A DNA stretch of 64,000 nucleotides from JAJZNI01 sp035624785 (GCA_035624785.1 DASPQV010000025.1:124001-188000), one strand, 5' to 3'; positions 44,817-54,383 are shown, numbered from the stretch's first letter. The notes: a model not told the origin generated them from the letters alone. Made by a program: numbers and translations.

Positions 44817-46733
44817 ATGACGTTACGGACGCCGCATTTTGGGACCGCGGTGCGCGGCCTTTCCAGGCCCGCGCTCGCGGTTTGGGCCGTCGGCCTGCTG
44901 GCCATGGTCGCGGCCGGCTGCGGCAGCAGCAGCAGCGCAGGCGGCTCCAGCTCCGGCGCGCTGGCCAGCAGCCAGGTACTGAAGTTCCCCGCTTTCCAGA
45001 ACCCGGGCACGTGGGACCCGGGGGAGGCCGACGCCGAGGTCGACACCGAGTTCATGCAGAACGTGTTCGACAACCTCTGGCGCTTCGACAACACCCTGAA
45101 CATCATCCCCGACATCGCCACCGCGGTCCCCACCCAGGCCAACGGCGGGCTCTCCAGCGACGGCACGACCTACACCGTCCACCTGAACCCCAACGCCACC
45201 TTCGACAACGGTGACAAGGTCACCGCCGAGGATGTCCTCTACTCCTGGGACCGCGCAGTCGCGCTCCAGGGCGCCTACTCCGCCAACCTCTCGGCGATTG
45301 CCGGCTACTCCGACGTCCAGAAGGCGGCCGGCGCCCCGCCGGCGAGCAGCAGCGGGAGCGGCTCGAGCTTCAATGCGAACATCGAGAACGGCCTCTGGGG
45401 CTGCTTCCGGGGCAAGGGCCAGGCTGGGGCCACCTGCAACCAGAGCCTGGAGATGAGCGGCCTGACCGCTCCCGACGGGCTGACCGGGGAGACCGTCCAG
45501 ATCACCCTCGGCAACGCCTGCGGCTGGTGCCTTGCGGCCTGGACCCTGGAGGGCACCACCGGGGGCATCGTCGACGAGAACGTCATCCACAATGACCCCA
45601 CCGGCTGGTACTTCAAGCCATCCGGGCCCTCGTCCAGCTGCACCGATCCCACCGCCAGCTCGTGCGACGGGATGGTGGGCACCGGCGCCTTCTACCTGGC
45701 CTCGTTCGTCCCCAAGCAGTCGATGACCTTCAAGGCCGTCAAGAACTGGTGGGGCAGCCCCAAGCCGACGCTGACCGAGGTCGACGTCGACATCAAGGAC
45801 CCCTCGGCCCTGGCCACCACCGTGGCCGCCTTCAAGCAGGGCAGCTACGGGATCATCGGCTACGGCGGTGACAGCGGAAACCTCGACTACCCGACCATCC
45901 AGGGCATCAAGGGATCGTCCTACGCCAAGGACCTGCTGACCGTTGACAAGGGCCGGACCACCTGGCTCAGCTTCAACATCGGCTATCCCAAGACCGGCGG
46001 CCCCTTCGTCGGCGAGTCGGCCCAGGCGATCGGGCTCCGCAAGGCCTTCGACCTGGCCGTCGACAAGAAGGGACTGGCCACCACGGTCTGCCACGACGTC
46101 CTGTGCACCGCGGCCACGGGCGGTCTGATCACCCAGGGGCTGATCGGCAACCTGGGAGCTGGCAACGACCCGCTCGCCGCCTACGATCCGACCCAGGCCA
46201 AGGCGCTGCTCAAGCAGTACGACCCGACCGGGACCCTGACCGCCAACCTCACCTACTCCTACAACACCGGCGGCCTGAACGACCCGGTGGCCGAGTACCT
46301 GCAGAACGAGTGGCAGACCAACCTGGGCGTTCACGTCAACCTCAACCCGGTCGGCGACGCCTCGCAGTTCATCTCCAACCGCCTGGGCGGTCAGTACGAG
46401 ATGTCCCGTGACGGCTGGCAGTTCGACTACAACCACCCCCAGGACTGGTATGACAACCTCTGGGGCTACCTGGCGACCGCCGCCGGGGCCAACACCAGCG
46501 GCTTCGACGACCCGACCTACGACAGCATCCTGAAGCAGGCGGACGTCACCGCCAACATCCAGCAGGCGCTGCCCCTCTACAACCAGCTCGCCAAGATCAT
46601 GCAGCAGGACGTGGTCTACATCCCGCTGTACTATTCGGTGGGCAACTTCCTGATCCAGCCGTGGATCAAGGGAGCGGGCTCGAACACTGGCTTCGACTAC
46701 TACTGGAACCAGATCCAGATCCTCTCCCACTGA
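44817..46733 (+). CDS. Oligopeptide-type ABC transporter substrate-binding lipoprotein (SBP family 5), operon 2
   Basis: A 638-residue lipoprotein starting at the ATG giving MTLRTPHFG, with AAGGAGGG upstream. An earlier in-frame ATG at 44730 lies in the promoter region and is rejected. The lipobox is VAAGC (Cys35). The family-5 fold shows LSSDGTTYTVHLNPNATFDNG, VTAEDVLYSWDRAV, GTGAFYLASFVP and IGLRKAFDLAVDKKGLA. An insertion with several Cys (ENGLWGCFRGKGQAGATC and NACGWCLAAW) is not typical and may form disulfides. It is clearly divergent from the operon 1 protein, so the two likely bind different ligands. Confidence 0.93.
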   Translation: MTLRTPHFGTAVRGLSRPALAVWAVGLLAMVAAGCGSSSSAGGSSSGALASSQVLKFPAFQNPGTWDPGEADAEVDTEFMQNVFDNLWRFDNTLNIIPDIATAVPTQANGGLSSDGTTYTVHLNPNATFDNGDKVTAEDVLYSWDRAVALQGAYSANLSAIAGYSDVQKAAGAPPASSSGSGSSFNANIENGLWGCFRGKGQAGATCNQSLEMSGLTAPDGLTGETVQITLGNACGWCLAAWTLEGTTGGIVDENVIHNDPTGWYFKPSGPSSSCTDPTASSCDGMVGTGAFYLASFVPKQSMTFKAVKNWWGSPKPTLTEVDVDIKDPSALATTVAAFKQGSYGIIGYGGDSGNLDYPTIQGIKGSSYAKDLLTVDKGRTTWLSFNIGYPKTGGPFVGESAQAIGLRKAFDLAVDKKGLATTVCHDVLCTAATGGLITQGLIGNLGAGNDPLAAYDPTQAKALLKQYDPTGTLTANLTYSYNTGGLNDPVAEYLQNEWQTNLGVHVNLNPVGDASQFISNRLGGQYEMSRDGWQFDYNHPQDWYDNLWGYLATAAGANTSGFDDPTYDSILKQADVTANIQQALPLYNQLAKIMQQDVVYIPLYYSVGNFLIQPWIKGAGSNTGFDYYWNQIQILSH

Positions 46734-46756
46734 GAGGCAGCAGCCAACCATGAGCT

Positions 46757-46788
46757 CGGGACGCCCGGCACGCGAGCCGGGCGTCCCG
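46757..46788 (+). other. Intercistronic hairpin after binding-protein gene, operon 2
   Basis: CGGGACGCCCGGC (46757-46769), loop ACGCGA, GCCGGGCGTCCCG (46776-46788): a perfect 13-bp stem between the binding-protein stop and the permease start. It has the same position and stem length as the operon 1 hairpin but an unrelated sequence. Confidence 0.6.
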
Positions 46789-46813
46789 ACCCGTCCGGGA
46801 TGAGGGAGCACGG

Positions 46814-47770
46814 ATGCTGACCCGGGGGACGCTGATCTACATCATCCAGCGGCTCCTGATCATCGTGCTCACCCTGCTGGTCGTCTCCTTCGTCGTCTTC
46901 GTGGTCGTCCACTCCCTCCCCGGCAATGCCTTCATCAGCCAGCGGGTCCACGGCCGGACCCTGCAGCTGCTCCTCCACGAGTACGGCCTGGACCAGCCGA
47001 TCCTGATCCAGTACTGGAACTTCCTGAAGGGAGCGGTGCAGGGGAACCTGGGGGTATCGCTCTACATCCGGGGCGAGCAGGTCACCCCGCTGGTGCTCCG
47101 CGAGCTGAGCGTGAGCTGCGAGGTCGGCGGTTCCGCCCTGCTCATCACCATCGGGCTGGGCATCACCTTCGGGGTCATCGCCGCGATGCGCCAGAACACC
47201 TGGGTTGACTACACCGTGACCAGCTTCGCGGTGATCGGGTACACCGTGCCCAGCTTCGTGATCGCCGGGCTGGGCGTGCTGATCTTCGCCAACTTCCTGG
47301 GCAGCATCACGGGGGGCAGCTTCGCCTACGCGGCGGTGTGGACCGGCACCTACGGGACCATCGGGGAGCTGTGGCTGCCGGCTCTCGCGATCGGGCTCTA
47401 CACCTCCGGGCAGATCACCCGGATCACCCGCGCCAGCATGCTGGAGGTGATCCAGCAGGACTACATCCGGACCGCTCGGGCCAAGGGCCTCCGCGAGCGG
47501 GTGGTGACCATCCGGCACGCCCTGCGCAACGCCCTGGTCCCGGTGATCAGCATCCTGGGCACCACCGTGGTGGGGATCCTGGTCGGGGTCCTGGTCATCG
47601 AGAACATCTTCGGCATCCCCGGGCTGGGCAAGGAGTTCGTGGACAGCATCCGTTTCCACGACTACAACGTCACGGTCGGGGTGTTCACCATCTTCGCCCT
47701 CCTGATCGGGCTCTCCAACCTGCTGGTCGACCTCCTCTACACCGTCCTCGACCCGAGGATCCGGTACTGA
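46814..47770 (+). CDS. Peptide ABC transporter permease, OppB/DppB type, operon 2
   Basis: A 318-residue permease with six helices. Signs are IIQRLLIIVLTLLVVSFVVFVVVHSLPG at the N-terminus, EYGLDQPILIQYWNFLKGA, the EAA loop YIRTARAKGLRERVVTIRHALRN and NIFGIPGLGKEFVDSI. The stop shares one base with the ATG of the following C-type permease (TGATG). It pairs with that protein to form the channel. Confidence 0.93.
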   Translation: MLTRGTLIYIIQRLLIIVLTLLVVSFVVFVVVHSLPGNAFISQRVHGRTLQLLLHEYGLDQPILIQYWNFLKGAVQGNLGVSLYIRGEQVTPLVLRELSVSCEVGGSALLITIGLGITFGVIAAMRQNTWVDYTVTSFAVIGYTVPSFVIAGLGVLIFANFLGSITGGSFAYAAVWTGTYGTIGELWLPALAIGLYTSGQITRITRASMLEVIQQDYIRTARAKGLRERVVTIRHALRNALVPVISILGTTVVGILVGVLVIENIFGIPGLGKEFVDSIRFHDYNVTVGVFTIFALLIGLSNLLVDLLYTVLDPRIRY

Positions 47771-48672
47771 TGGCCGCCGGCGTCGAGGCGATCGACTACG
47801 CGGGTGGCACCCTGGCCCGCGCCCAGGTCGGCCTCTGGCGGGACGGGCTGCGCCGGCTCCGCCGCAACCGCCTTGCCCTGGCCGCCGCCATCTACCTGAT
47901 CCTGCTGGCGGCGATGTGCATCCTCTCCCTGTTCTGGACCCCTTACAACCCCAACCTGGTCGGGACCTGCCCGGACTACACGCTGCCTGGCCCCGGCCAT
48001 CCCCTGGGCTGCGACGACCTGGGACGCGACACCCTCAGCCGGCTGATGGTCGGCTCACAGGTGTCGCTCACCATCGGCCTGGTCACGGCGGTCATCGTGA
48101 TGGTGCTGGGAGTCGGCATCGGCCTCATGATCGGCTACCTGCGGGGGGTGGTCGATGCCGTCTTTGCCCTGATCATCAACACCTTCTACGGCGTCCCCCC
48201 GCTGATGGTGGCGATCGTCCTCTACGTGCTGCTCGGCCCCGGGCTGATCAACATCATCATCGCGATCGCGGCGACCTCCTGGATGGACATGGCCCGGCTG
48301 GTGCGAGGTCAGACCCTCTCCATCCGAGAGCGCGAGTTCATAGAGGCGGCCCGATCGAGCGGAGCGCGCACCGGCAAGATCCTCTTCGGCCACGTCTTCC
48401 CCAATGCGCTCGGGCCGATCATCGTGCAAACCACCTTCGTGGTCCCGGCGGCGATCCTCACCGGCGCCTTCTTCAGCTTCCTCGGATTCGGGGTGCCCGC
48501 GCCCACCGCGGACTGGGGCGGCATGGCCAGCGAGGGATTCTCGCCGCTGCTGGCCGGGTACGACCCCTACATGCTGCTGTTCCCGGCAGTTTTCCTCTCG
48601 GTGACCCTGCTGGCCTTCAACTTCTTCGGGGACGGGCTGCGCGACGCCTTCGACCCGCGGCAGCGGCGCTGA
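47770..48672 (+). CDS. Peptide ABC transporter permease, OppC/DppC type, operon 2
   Basis: A 300-residue permease starting at the ATG in the TGATG junction; the frame upstream of it only overprints the B permease. The first helix is LALAAAIYLILLAAMCILSLF, followed by the periplasmic motif LGCDDLGRDTLSRLMVGSQ. The EAA loop is FIEAARSSGARTGKILFGHVFPN, and GDGLRDAFDPRQRR is the usual C-terminus. Its stop shares one base with the next ATPase start. Confidence 0.93.
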   Translation: MAAGVEAIDYAGGTLARAQVGLWRDGLRRLRRNRLALAAAIYLILLAAMCILSLFWTPYNPNLVGTCPDYTLPGPGHPLGCDDLGRDTLSRLMVGSQVSLTIGLVTAVIVMVLGVGIGLMIGYLRGVVDAVFALIINTFYGVPPLMVAIVLYVLLGPGLINIIIAIAATSWMDMARLVRGQTLSIREREFIEAARSSGARTGKILFGHVFPNALGPIIVQTTFVVPAAILTGAFFSFLGFGVPAPTADWGGMASEGFSPLLAGYDPYMLLFPAVFLSVTLLAFNFFGDGLRDAFDPRQRR

Positions 48673-49841
48673 TGGCACGAACCGCGCCGGCGACGGCCAT
48701 GACGGTCCCGGTGGGCGACCCCGTGCTCGAGGTGAAAGCTCTGTACACGTCCTTCTTCACCGACGACGGCGAGGTCAAGGCGGTCCGCGACGTGAGCTTC
48801 GACCTGGCCGCCGGGGAGACCCTGGGAATCGTGGGGGAGTCGGGCTGCGGCAAGAGCGTCACCGCCCTCTCCATCCTCGGCCTGGTGCCCCGGCCTGGGC
48901 GGGTGGTGGCCGGCGAGATCCTCTTCAAGGGACAGGACCTGCTCACCATGGACCGGGATGAGCTGCGGGAGATCCGGGGCCGCGACATCGCCATGATCTT
49001 CCAGGACCCGCTGAGCTCGCTCAACCCGGTGCACCGCATCGGCTTCCAGATCGACGAGGCGATGCACGCGCACAACAAGATCCCGGACGCTGAGGTGAAG
49101 CCGCGCAGCCTAGACCTTCTCAAGCGCGTGCGAGTGCCGGATGCGGCCCGCCGGGTCCGCAACTACCCACACCAGTTCTCGGGCGGGATGCGGCAGCGGG
49201 TCATGATCGCGATGGGGCTCTCCAACATGCCTGAGATCCTGATCGCCGACGAGCCCACCACCGCCCTGGACGTGACCGTCCAGGCTCAGATCCTCCAGCT
49301 CCTCCGCGACCTCAACCGCGACCTGGGCACCTCGATCATCCTGATCACCCACAACCTCGGGGTGGTGGCGGGGTTGTGCCGCCGCGTCATCGTCATGTAC
49401 GCCGGCGAGATCGTCGAGGAGGGCTCGACCGAGCAGATCTTCGACTCGCCCCAGCACCCCTACACCTGGGCGCTGCTCCGCTCGCTGCCCCGGGTCGACG
49501 CCAGCCGCCACGAGCGGCTCCGCTCCATCGAGGGCCTGCCTCCCGACCTCATCGCCCCCCCGCCCGGCTGCAAGTTCAACCCCCGCTGCCCCTTCCGGCT
49601 GGACCGATGCAGGCGCGACAACCCGCCGCTGGAGACGGTGGGCGACGGCCAGAGAGCGGCATGCTGGGTGACCATGCGCCGGGCCTACGCGGAGATGGGG
49701 GCGGCGACGATCACCGACACCAGGCCGGGAGCCGCCAGCGGGGTCAGAGGGTCCGGGATCCCCGCGGAGCTGGCCTCCCAGACCCCCGAATCAGCCGGGG
49801 GCGCGGCGACCCCCGAGCCGGAGGCGCTCCCGCATGACTAG
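48672..49841 (+). CDS. Peptide ABC transporter ATP-binding protein, OppD/DppD type, operon 2
   Basis: A 389-residue ATPase starting at the ATG giving MARTAPATAM. Motifs: Walker A GESGCGKS, Q-loop IFQDPLSSLNPVHRIG, signature FSGGMRQR, Walker B ILIADEPTTALD and H-loop ITHN. The C-terminal extension with GCKFNPRCPFRLDRC is present, and an unusually long Ala/Gly/Pro tail of about 50 residues follows. It overlaps the next gene by 8 bases. Confidence 0.93.
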   Translation: MARTAPATAMTVPVGDPVLEVKALYTSFFTDDGEVKAVRDVSFDLAAGETLGIVGESGCGKSVTALSILGLVPRPGRVVAGEILFKGQDLLTMDRDELREIRGRDIAMIFQDPLSSLNPVHRIGFQIDEAMHAHNKIPDAEVKPRSLDLLKRVRVPDAARRVRNYPHQFSGGMRQRVMIAMGLSNMPEILIADEPTTALDVTVQAQILQLLRDLNRDLGTSIILITHNLGVVAGLCRRVIVMYAGEIVEEGSTEQIFDSPQHPYTWALLRSLPRVDASRHERLRSIEGLPPDLIAPPPGCKFNPRCPFRLDRCRRDNPPLETVGDGQRAACWVTMRRAYAEMGAATITDTRPGAASGVRGSGIPAELASQTPESAGGAATPEPEALPHD

Positions 49842-50889
49842 CGCGCTGTCCACCGGCCAGCCCATCGGCACCAGGCCGCCCGGAGGGGCCGAGCCGCTGC
49901 TGCGCGCCGTCGACGTGGTCAAGCACTTCCAGGTGGGGGTGGGGGCCATCGTCAAGGCCGTCGACGGGGTGAACTTCGAGGTCCGCGAGGGCGAGACCGT
50001 GGGGCTGGTGGGCGAGTCGGGGTGCGGGAAGTCGACCCTGGGCCGGGTGCTCACCCAGCTCATCCCGGCGACCTCCGGGCAGGTGATCTTCGAGGGCGTC
50101 GACCTGGTCAAGCTGCGCGGCGAGAAGCTGCGCCAGCATCGCAAGCAGCTCCAGATGATCTTCCAGGACCCCTTCGCCTCCCTGGACCCCCGGATGACGG
50201 TCGGTGACATCATCGCCGAGCCGCTCACCAACTTCGGGATGATCCGCGGCCGGGCCAAGGACGCGCGGGTCCAGGAGCTGCTCCGGGTGGTGGGCCTCAA
50301 CCCCTACTTCAACAACCGCTATCCCCACGAGTTCTCGGGCGGCCAGCGGCAGCGCATCGGAGTCGCCCGGGCCCTGGCCCTCAGTCCCAAGCTGATCGTC
50401 TGCGACGAGCCGGTCTCGGCCCTGGACGTCTCGATCCAGGCCCAGATCATCAACCTCCTCGAGGACCTCCAGAAGGAGTTCAACCTCACCTACCTGTTCA
50501 TCGCCCACGACCTGTCGGTGGTCCGCCATATCAGCCAGCGGGTCCTGGTCATGTACCTGGGCAAGATCGTCGAGATCGCTCCCAGCGACGAGCTCTACAG
50601 CGTCCAGCAGCACCCCTACACCAAGGCCCTGCTCTCGGCCATCCCGATCCCGGACCCGCGGGTGGAGCGGATGCGCCGGCTGGTGGAGCTCTCCGGCGAG
50701 ATCCCCTCACCGCTCAATCCGCCGTCCGGCTGCCACTTCCATCCCCGCTGCCCGATCGCGCGCGCGCCGGGCATCTGCAGCGAGACCGAGCCCGCGCTCG
50801 AGGGCAAGGCGCCGGGCCGCCAGGCCGCCTGCCACTTCTCGGACGAGGTGATGACCCAGGTCGGCCGGCCGGTCGCCAAGGAGGCCTGA
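49834..50889 (+). CDS. Peptide ABC transporter ATP-binding protein, OppF/DppF type, operon 2
   Basis: A 351-residue ATPase with VVKHFQVGVGAIVKAVDGVNF at the N-terminus, Walker A GESGCGKST, Q-loop IFQDPFASLDPRMTVG, signature FSGGQRQR, Walker B LIVCDEPVSALD and an intact H-loop IAHD. The Cys extension reads GCHFHPRCPIARAPGIC. It ends the SBP-B-C-D-F operon, the textbook opp/dpp gene order. Confidence 0.93.
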   Translation: MTSALSTGQPIGTRPPGGAEPLLRAVDVVKHFQVGVGAIVKAVDGVNFEVREGETVGLVGESGCGKSTLGRVLTQLIPATSGQVIFEGVDLVKLRGEKLRQHRKQLQMIFQDPFASLDPRMTVGDIIAEPLTNFGMIRGRAKDARVQELLRVVGLNPYFNNRYPHEFSGGQRQRIGVARALALSPKLIVCDEPVSALDVSIQAQIINLLEDLQKEFNLTYLFIAHDLSVVRHISQRVLVMYLGKIVEIAPSDELYSVQQHPYTKALLSAIPIPDPRVERMRRLVELSGEIPSPLNPPSGCHFHPRCPIARAPGICSETEPALEGKAPGRQAACHFSDEVMTQVGRPVAKEA

Positions 50890-50918
50890 CCGCCGGACCC
50901 CCGGCGAAGGAGGAAGCG

Positions 50919-51329
50919 GTGACCCACGATGCCGCGCTCGAGTTCATCCGCGCCCATCCGCGCGCCGTTCTCGCCACCCGCCGCCAGGACGGCGGCCTGC
51001 AGCTGTCCCCGGTGCTGTGCGCCGTCGACGCTGAGGACCGGGTGGTGGTCAGCACCCGAGAGGCGGCCATCAAGACGCGCAACCTGCGCCGTGACAACCG
51101 GGCCTGGCTCTGTGCCATCAGCGAGCGCTTCTTCGGCGAGTGGCACCAGGTCGAGGGGACGGTCGAGATCGTCAGTCTGCCCGAGGCGATGGAGCCCCTC
51201 GTCGACTACTACCGGCGGGTGTCCGGGGAGCACCCCGATTGGGCCGACTATCGAGCGGCGATGGAGCGAGAGCGTCGGGTGCTGCTGCGGCTCACCGTCT
51301 CCCGGAGCGGTCCGACCCGGAGCGGCTGA
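50919..51329 (+). CDS. PPOX-class flavin/F420-binding oxidoreductase-like protein
   Basis: A 136-residue split-barrel protein starting at GTG 50919 with AAGGAGGAAG upstream. It shows FIRAHPRAVLATRRQDGGLQLSPV and the VVSTREAAIKTRNLRRDNRAWLCAI stretch, the pattern of PPOX-class, F420-dependent reductases of mycobacteria and Chloroflexota. Cofactor choice (F420, FMN or heme) is inferred from family resemblance only. It lies 29 bases after the peptide ABC operon and could be co-transcribed with it. Confidence 0.82.
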   Translation: MTHDAALEFIRAHPRAVLATRRQDGGLQLSPVLCAVDAEDRVVVSTREAAIKTRNLRRDNRAWLCAISERFFGEWHQVEGTVEIVSLPEAMEPLVDYYRRVSGEHPDWADYRAAMERERRVLLRLTVSRSGPTRSG

Positions 51330-51419
51330 GGGCACCGCCGGCTCTCTCGGGGCGCAGGCCTGTTTGAATGCAGCGATCTGCTCGCTTGCCCCAGCGCGGC
51401 GCACTCCTCATCTCTGCGA

Positions 51420-51453
51420 CCCCCGTATAGGCCAGAATTGGCCTAAAAGGGGG
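51420..51453. terminator. Bidirectional hairpin between convergent genes
   Basis: CCCCC, GTAT, AGGCCA, loop GAAT, TGGCCT, AAAA, GGGGG. This is a two-part stem with a symmetrical internal loop, between the plus-strand PPOX gene and the minus-strand alanyl-tRNA editing gene. It lacks a long U-tract but sits exactly where a shared terminator is needed. Confidence 0.5.
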
Positions 51454-51504
51454 TTGGCCGACAGACGGGTGCCCGGTGCTGCCGCTCCCACCGGACAGCG
51501 CAGA

Positions 51505-52227
51505 TCAACTGACCGCCTGGTCCAGGGCGATCCGGATGCGCCGGAACATCCGGCCCTTGGTCTCGACCTTGGTGATGCGGACCCGCCCCACCTCGCCGGT
51601 GGAGTGGACGTGGGTCCCCCCATCGGCCTGACGGTCCAGGCCGACGATGTCGACGACCCTGACCGTCCGCAGCCCCGGGGGGAGGAGGCTGACCTTGGTC
51701 CGGATCAGGCTGGGGTCGCGGTCCGCCTCCTCGCGGGGCAGCACCTCCACCCTGACGGGCAGGTCGCGGGCCAGCTCGCGATTCAGCTCCGCCTCCAGGA
51801 CATCCCGGTCCGCCGGGTCCCACTCCGGCAGCTCGACGTCGAGGCGGCCCTCCCCCAGCTTCATGTCCGAGCCCGTGACCGGGCACTGGTAGCGACGCCA
51901 GAGCACGCCGCACAGCGAGTGCATGGCGGTGTGGACCCGCATCAGGGTGTAGCGGCGCTCCCACTCGATCCGGGCCACGAGCGCGGTGCCGACCGGCGGC
52001 GGGGCTCCCTCCACCCAGTGCCAGATCCCGCCGTCGAGGGAGCCCACCCGGATGACCGGGCGCGGCTCGCCGTCCACGACCAGCTCGCCGCTGTCGGGCG
52101 GCTGGCCGCCGCCCCCCGGGTAGAAGACGGTGCGGTCGAGGAGCACCCGGCCACCCTCGCCGGTCTCGATGACCTGGGCGGCGACCTCCCGGGCGTACGC
52201 GTCAGTCGAATAGAGCTCGTGGTTCAT
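51505..52227 (-). CDS. Alanyl-tRNA editing protein (AlaX family)
   Basis: A 240-residue stand-alone homologue of the alanyl-tRNA synthetase editing domain, which deacylates Ser-tRNA(Ala) or Gly-tRNA(Ala). Key features are the FYPGGGGQPPDSGEL start (an AlaX-II-like beta-barrel), zinc ligands His99 and His103 in RVHTAMHS, and the second half-site QADGGTHVHST (about 200-210). It lies 27 bases downstream of gltX on the same strand, so two tRNA-aminoacylation functions are probably co-transcribed. Confidence 0.9.
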   Translation of the reverse strand: MNHELYSTDAYAREVAAQVIETGEGGRVLLDRTVFYPGGGGQPPDSGELVVDGEPRPVIRVGSLDGGIWHWVEGAPPPVGTALVARIEWERRYTLMRVHTAMHSLCGVLWRRYQCPVTGSDMKLGEGRLDVELPEWDPADRDVLEAELNRELARDLPVRVEVLPREEADRDPSLIRTKVSLLPPGLRTVRVVDIVGLDRQADGGTHVHSTGEVGRVRITKVETKGRMFRRIRIALDQAVS

Positions 52228-52254
52228 GGCTGCGTAGTCTCCCGCCGAGCCGCG

Positions 52255-53694
52255 TCAGGACGCCAGCTCGCCGCCGGCCGCGCGCAGACGCTTCAGCGTC
52301 TCATCGCGACCGACGAAGGCCATGGCGTCGAAGACGGGGACGCCCGCGGGCGCGCCCAGGACGGCGACGAAGAGCACCCGGAAGGCATCCCGGGCCTTGA
52401 CCCCCGTGGCCTCGCAGAGCTCGGTGAGACGCTGGCGCATCCCCTCGAGGTCGTCGAGGCCGCCCGCCTCCACCTCGGCGACGGCGGCGTCGAGCAGGGC
52501 CGCGGCGGTGGCGGCGTCGACCTTGCGGGGAGGCAGCTCCACGCCGGGCTGGCGGACCACCGGACCGAGGAGGGGGGCGGCCAGGCTGGCGGCGTCGTGC
52601 AGCGTCACCATGCGCTCGCGGAGCAGCGGGATCAGCCGGCGCCGGGTCTCCCGGCTGGTTCCGGGCAGGTGGAACTCGAGAGCCTCGACCAGCGCCTCCG
52701 TGTCCATCCGGCGGATGTGGTGGCCGTTCAGGAAGTCCAGACGGCGGCTGTCGAAGATCGCCGGCGACGCCTGAACGCGATCGAGGCTGAATGCCCGGAC
52801 CAGCTCCTCGCGGCTCATGACCTCCTGCTCGGTCCCGCTCGACCAGCCCAGCAAGGCCATGGCATTGACGACGGCTTCGGGAACGTACCCGGCCTCCGCG
52901 TACTCCATCACGGTGCGGGCGCCGCGGCGCTTGCTCAGCTTCTGGCGGTCCTCGCCGAGCACCTGGGGGACGTGGCAGAAGCAGGGCGGCTCCCAGCCCA
53001 GCCCGGCGTAGATCGCCAGGTGCTTGGGGGTGGAGGGGATCCACTCGTCGGAGCGGATGACGTGGGTCATCTCCATCAGGTGATCGTCGATCACGACCGC
53101 GAGGTGGTAGGTGGGATAGCCGTCGGCCTTGAGCAGGACCTGGTCGTCGATCTCCGAGTTCTGGAAGCGGACCGGCCCCCGGATGACATCGTCCCACGCG
53201 CTCGTCCCCTCGGGCATGCGGAGGCGGAGCACGGCGGGCATGCCGCCGGCCTGCTCGGCCGCCACCTCCGCCTGCCTGCCCAGGCAGTGGCGGTCGTAGC
53301 GAGGCGGCTCCCGGCGGCGCTGCTGCTCCTCCCGCATCGCCTGGAGACGCTCCGGGCTGCAGGTGCACCAGTAGGCGCAACCGGCTGCCACCAGTCTCTC
53401 GGCATGGTCGCGGTAGAGGTCCAGGCGCAGCGACTGGATGTAGGGCGCGTGGGGTCCGCCGACCTCGGGCCCCTCGTCCCAGTCCAGCTGCAGCCAGCGC
53501 AGGGTCTCGAGGATGGCGGCCTCCGACTCGGGCACGTAGCGGCCCTGGTCGGTGTCCTCGATCCGGAGCACGAAGCTGCCCTCGGTGGAGCGGGCGGCCA
53601 GCCAGGCGAAGAGGGCAGTGCGGACGTTGCCGAGGTGGAGGAACCCGGTGGGTGAGGGCGCGAACCTGGTTCGTATCGCGGTCACAGCCGGCAC
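52255..53694 (-). CDS. gltX: Glutamyl-tRNA synthetase
   Basis: A 479-residue class Ic synthetase. The HIGH-type motif reads HLGN (20-23, in SPTGFLHLGNVR) and the KMSKS-type motif reads KLSKR. FVLRIEDTDQGR is the conserved glutamate-pocket segment. Zinc ligands are suggested by Cys-x-Cys in YWCTCSPE and a later Cys in DRHCLG. Whether it is discriminating, or also charges tRNA(Gln) for GatCAB, cannot be read here. The start is GTG at 53692-53694, with a second GTG three codons on. Confidence 0.95.
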   Translation of the reverse strand: MPAVTAIRTRFAPSPTGFLHLGNVRTALFAWLAARSTEGSFVLRIEDTDQGRYVPESEAAILETLRWLQLDWDEGPEVGGPHAPYIQSLRLDLYRDHAERLVAAGCAYWCTCSPERLQAMREEQQRRREPPRYDRHCLGRQAEVAAEQAGGMPAVLRLRMPEGTSAWDDVIRGPVRFQNSEIDDQVLLKADGYPTYHLAVVIDDHLMEMTHVIRSDEWIPSTPKHLAIYAGLGWEPPCFCHVPQVLGEDRQKLSKRRGARTVMEYAEAGYVPEAVVNAMALLGWSSGTEQEVMSREELVRAFSLDRVQASPAIFDSRRLDFLNGHHIRRMDTEALVEALEFHLPGTSRETRRRLIPLLRERMVTLHDAASLAAPLLGPVVRQPGVELPPRKVDAATAAALLDAAVAEVEAGGLDDLEGMRQRLTELCEATGVKARDAFRVLFVAVLGAPAGVPVFDAMAFVGRDETLKRLRAAGGELAS

Positions 53695-53845
53695 CGCCCG
53701 CAGGGGCGGCCAGCCGGAGCCTGGAGCGCGGCAGAGGGATCAATGTGATCACCGAGTCCGGGCGCCGGGACCGGCAACCCTTCACCACCGGTTGTAGACA
53801 ATCTTTTCCCAAACTGCCCCGTCAGCGGGTGCGGCGCGGACCCCG

Positions 53846-54319
53846 TCAGGTGCACCCGGTACCTCCGCAGTGGGGCGCGAAGAAGAAGACGAAGATCGCG
53901 GTCCAGGCCAGCAGCCCCACGATGAGGAGCACGGCATCCCAGCTGGGCACGGAGTAGCTGACCAGCCGGGGCGAGCCCCCGCCCCGGGGATGCTCGGAGA
54001 CGGCGACCACCCCGCTGCCCGGCCGGCCGACATCGCCCATCCCCCAGGCCGGCGGCGGGGCCGGCGGGGCGCCCCGCGGGGTGATGTGGAGAGCCTCCTC
54101 GCCAAGGCGCTGCCTGGCGTCGCGGACTATGCCCAGGATGATCCCGGCGCCGGCAAGCCCGGTGGCGACGGCCAGCGCGACCAGGATCCAGCCGAGCACC
54201 CCGTTCAGATAGTCGTTGTAGGCGTGGTTGCCGTAGAGGACCAGGATGCCCCCGGTCAGCAGGGCGGCGAAGACGACGACGAAGGCGATCGTCTTGGTCG
54301 CGATCTCACGGATAGGCAT
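53846..54319 (-). CDS. Small membrane protein of unknown function
   Basis: A 157-residue protein with three hydrophobic segments: IAFVVVFAALLTGGILVLYG near the N-terminus, VLGWILVALAVATGLAGAGIILGIV, and VLLIVGLLAWTAIFVFFF near the C-terminus. A cytosolic Pro/Gly-rich stretch separates the last two. It ends in a short external tail with two Cys (HCGGTGC). No family is recognised. It is divergent from the methyltransferase gene. Confidence 0.6.
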   Translation of the reverse strand: MPIREIATKTIAFVVVFAALLTGGILVLYGNHAYNDYLNGVLGWILVALAVATGLAGAGIILGIVRDARQRLGEEALHITPRGAPPAPPPAWGMGDVGRPGSGVVAVSEHPRGGGSPRLVSYSVPSWDAVLLIVGLLAWTAIFVFFFAPHCGGTGCT

Positions 54320-54383
54320 TGGCTGCTCCCGATGATCCGTCCGCGCCCGAGTATACCGGCGGGCACCGTGCCAGCATTCACGG

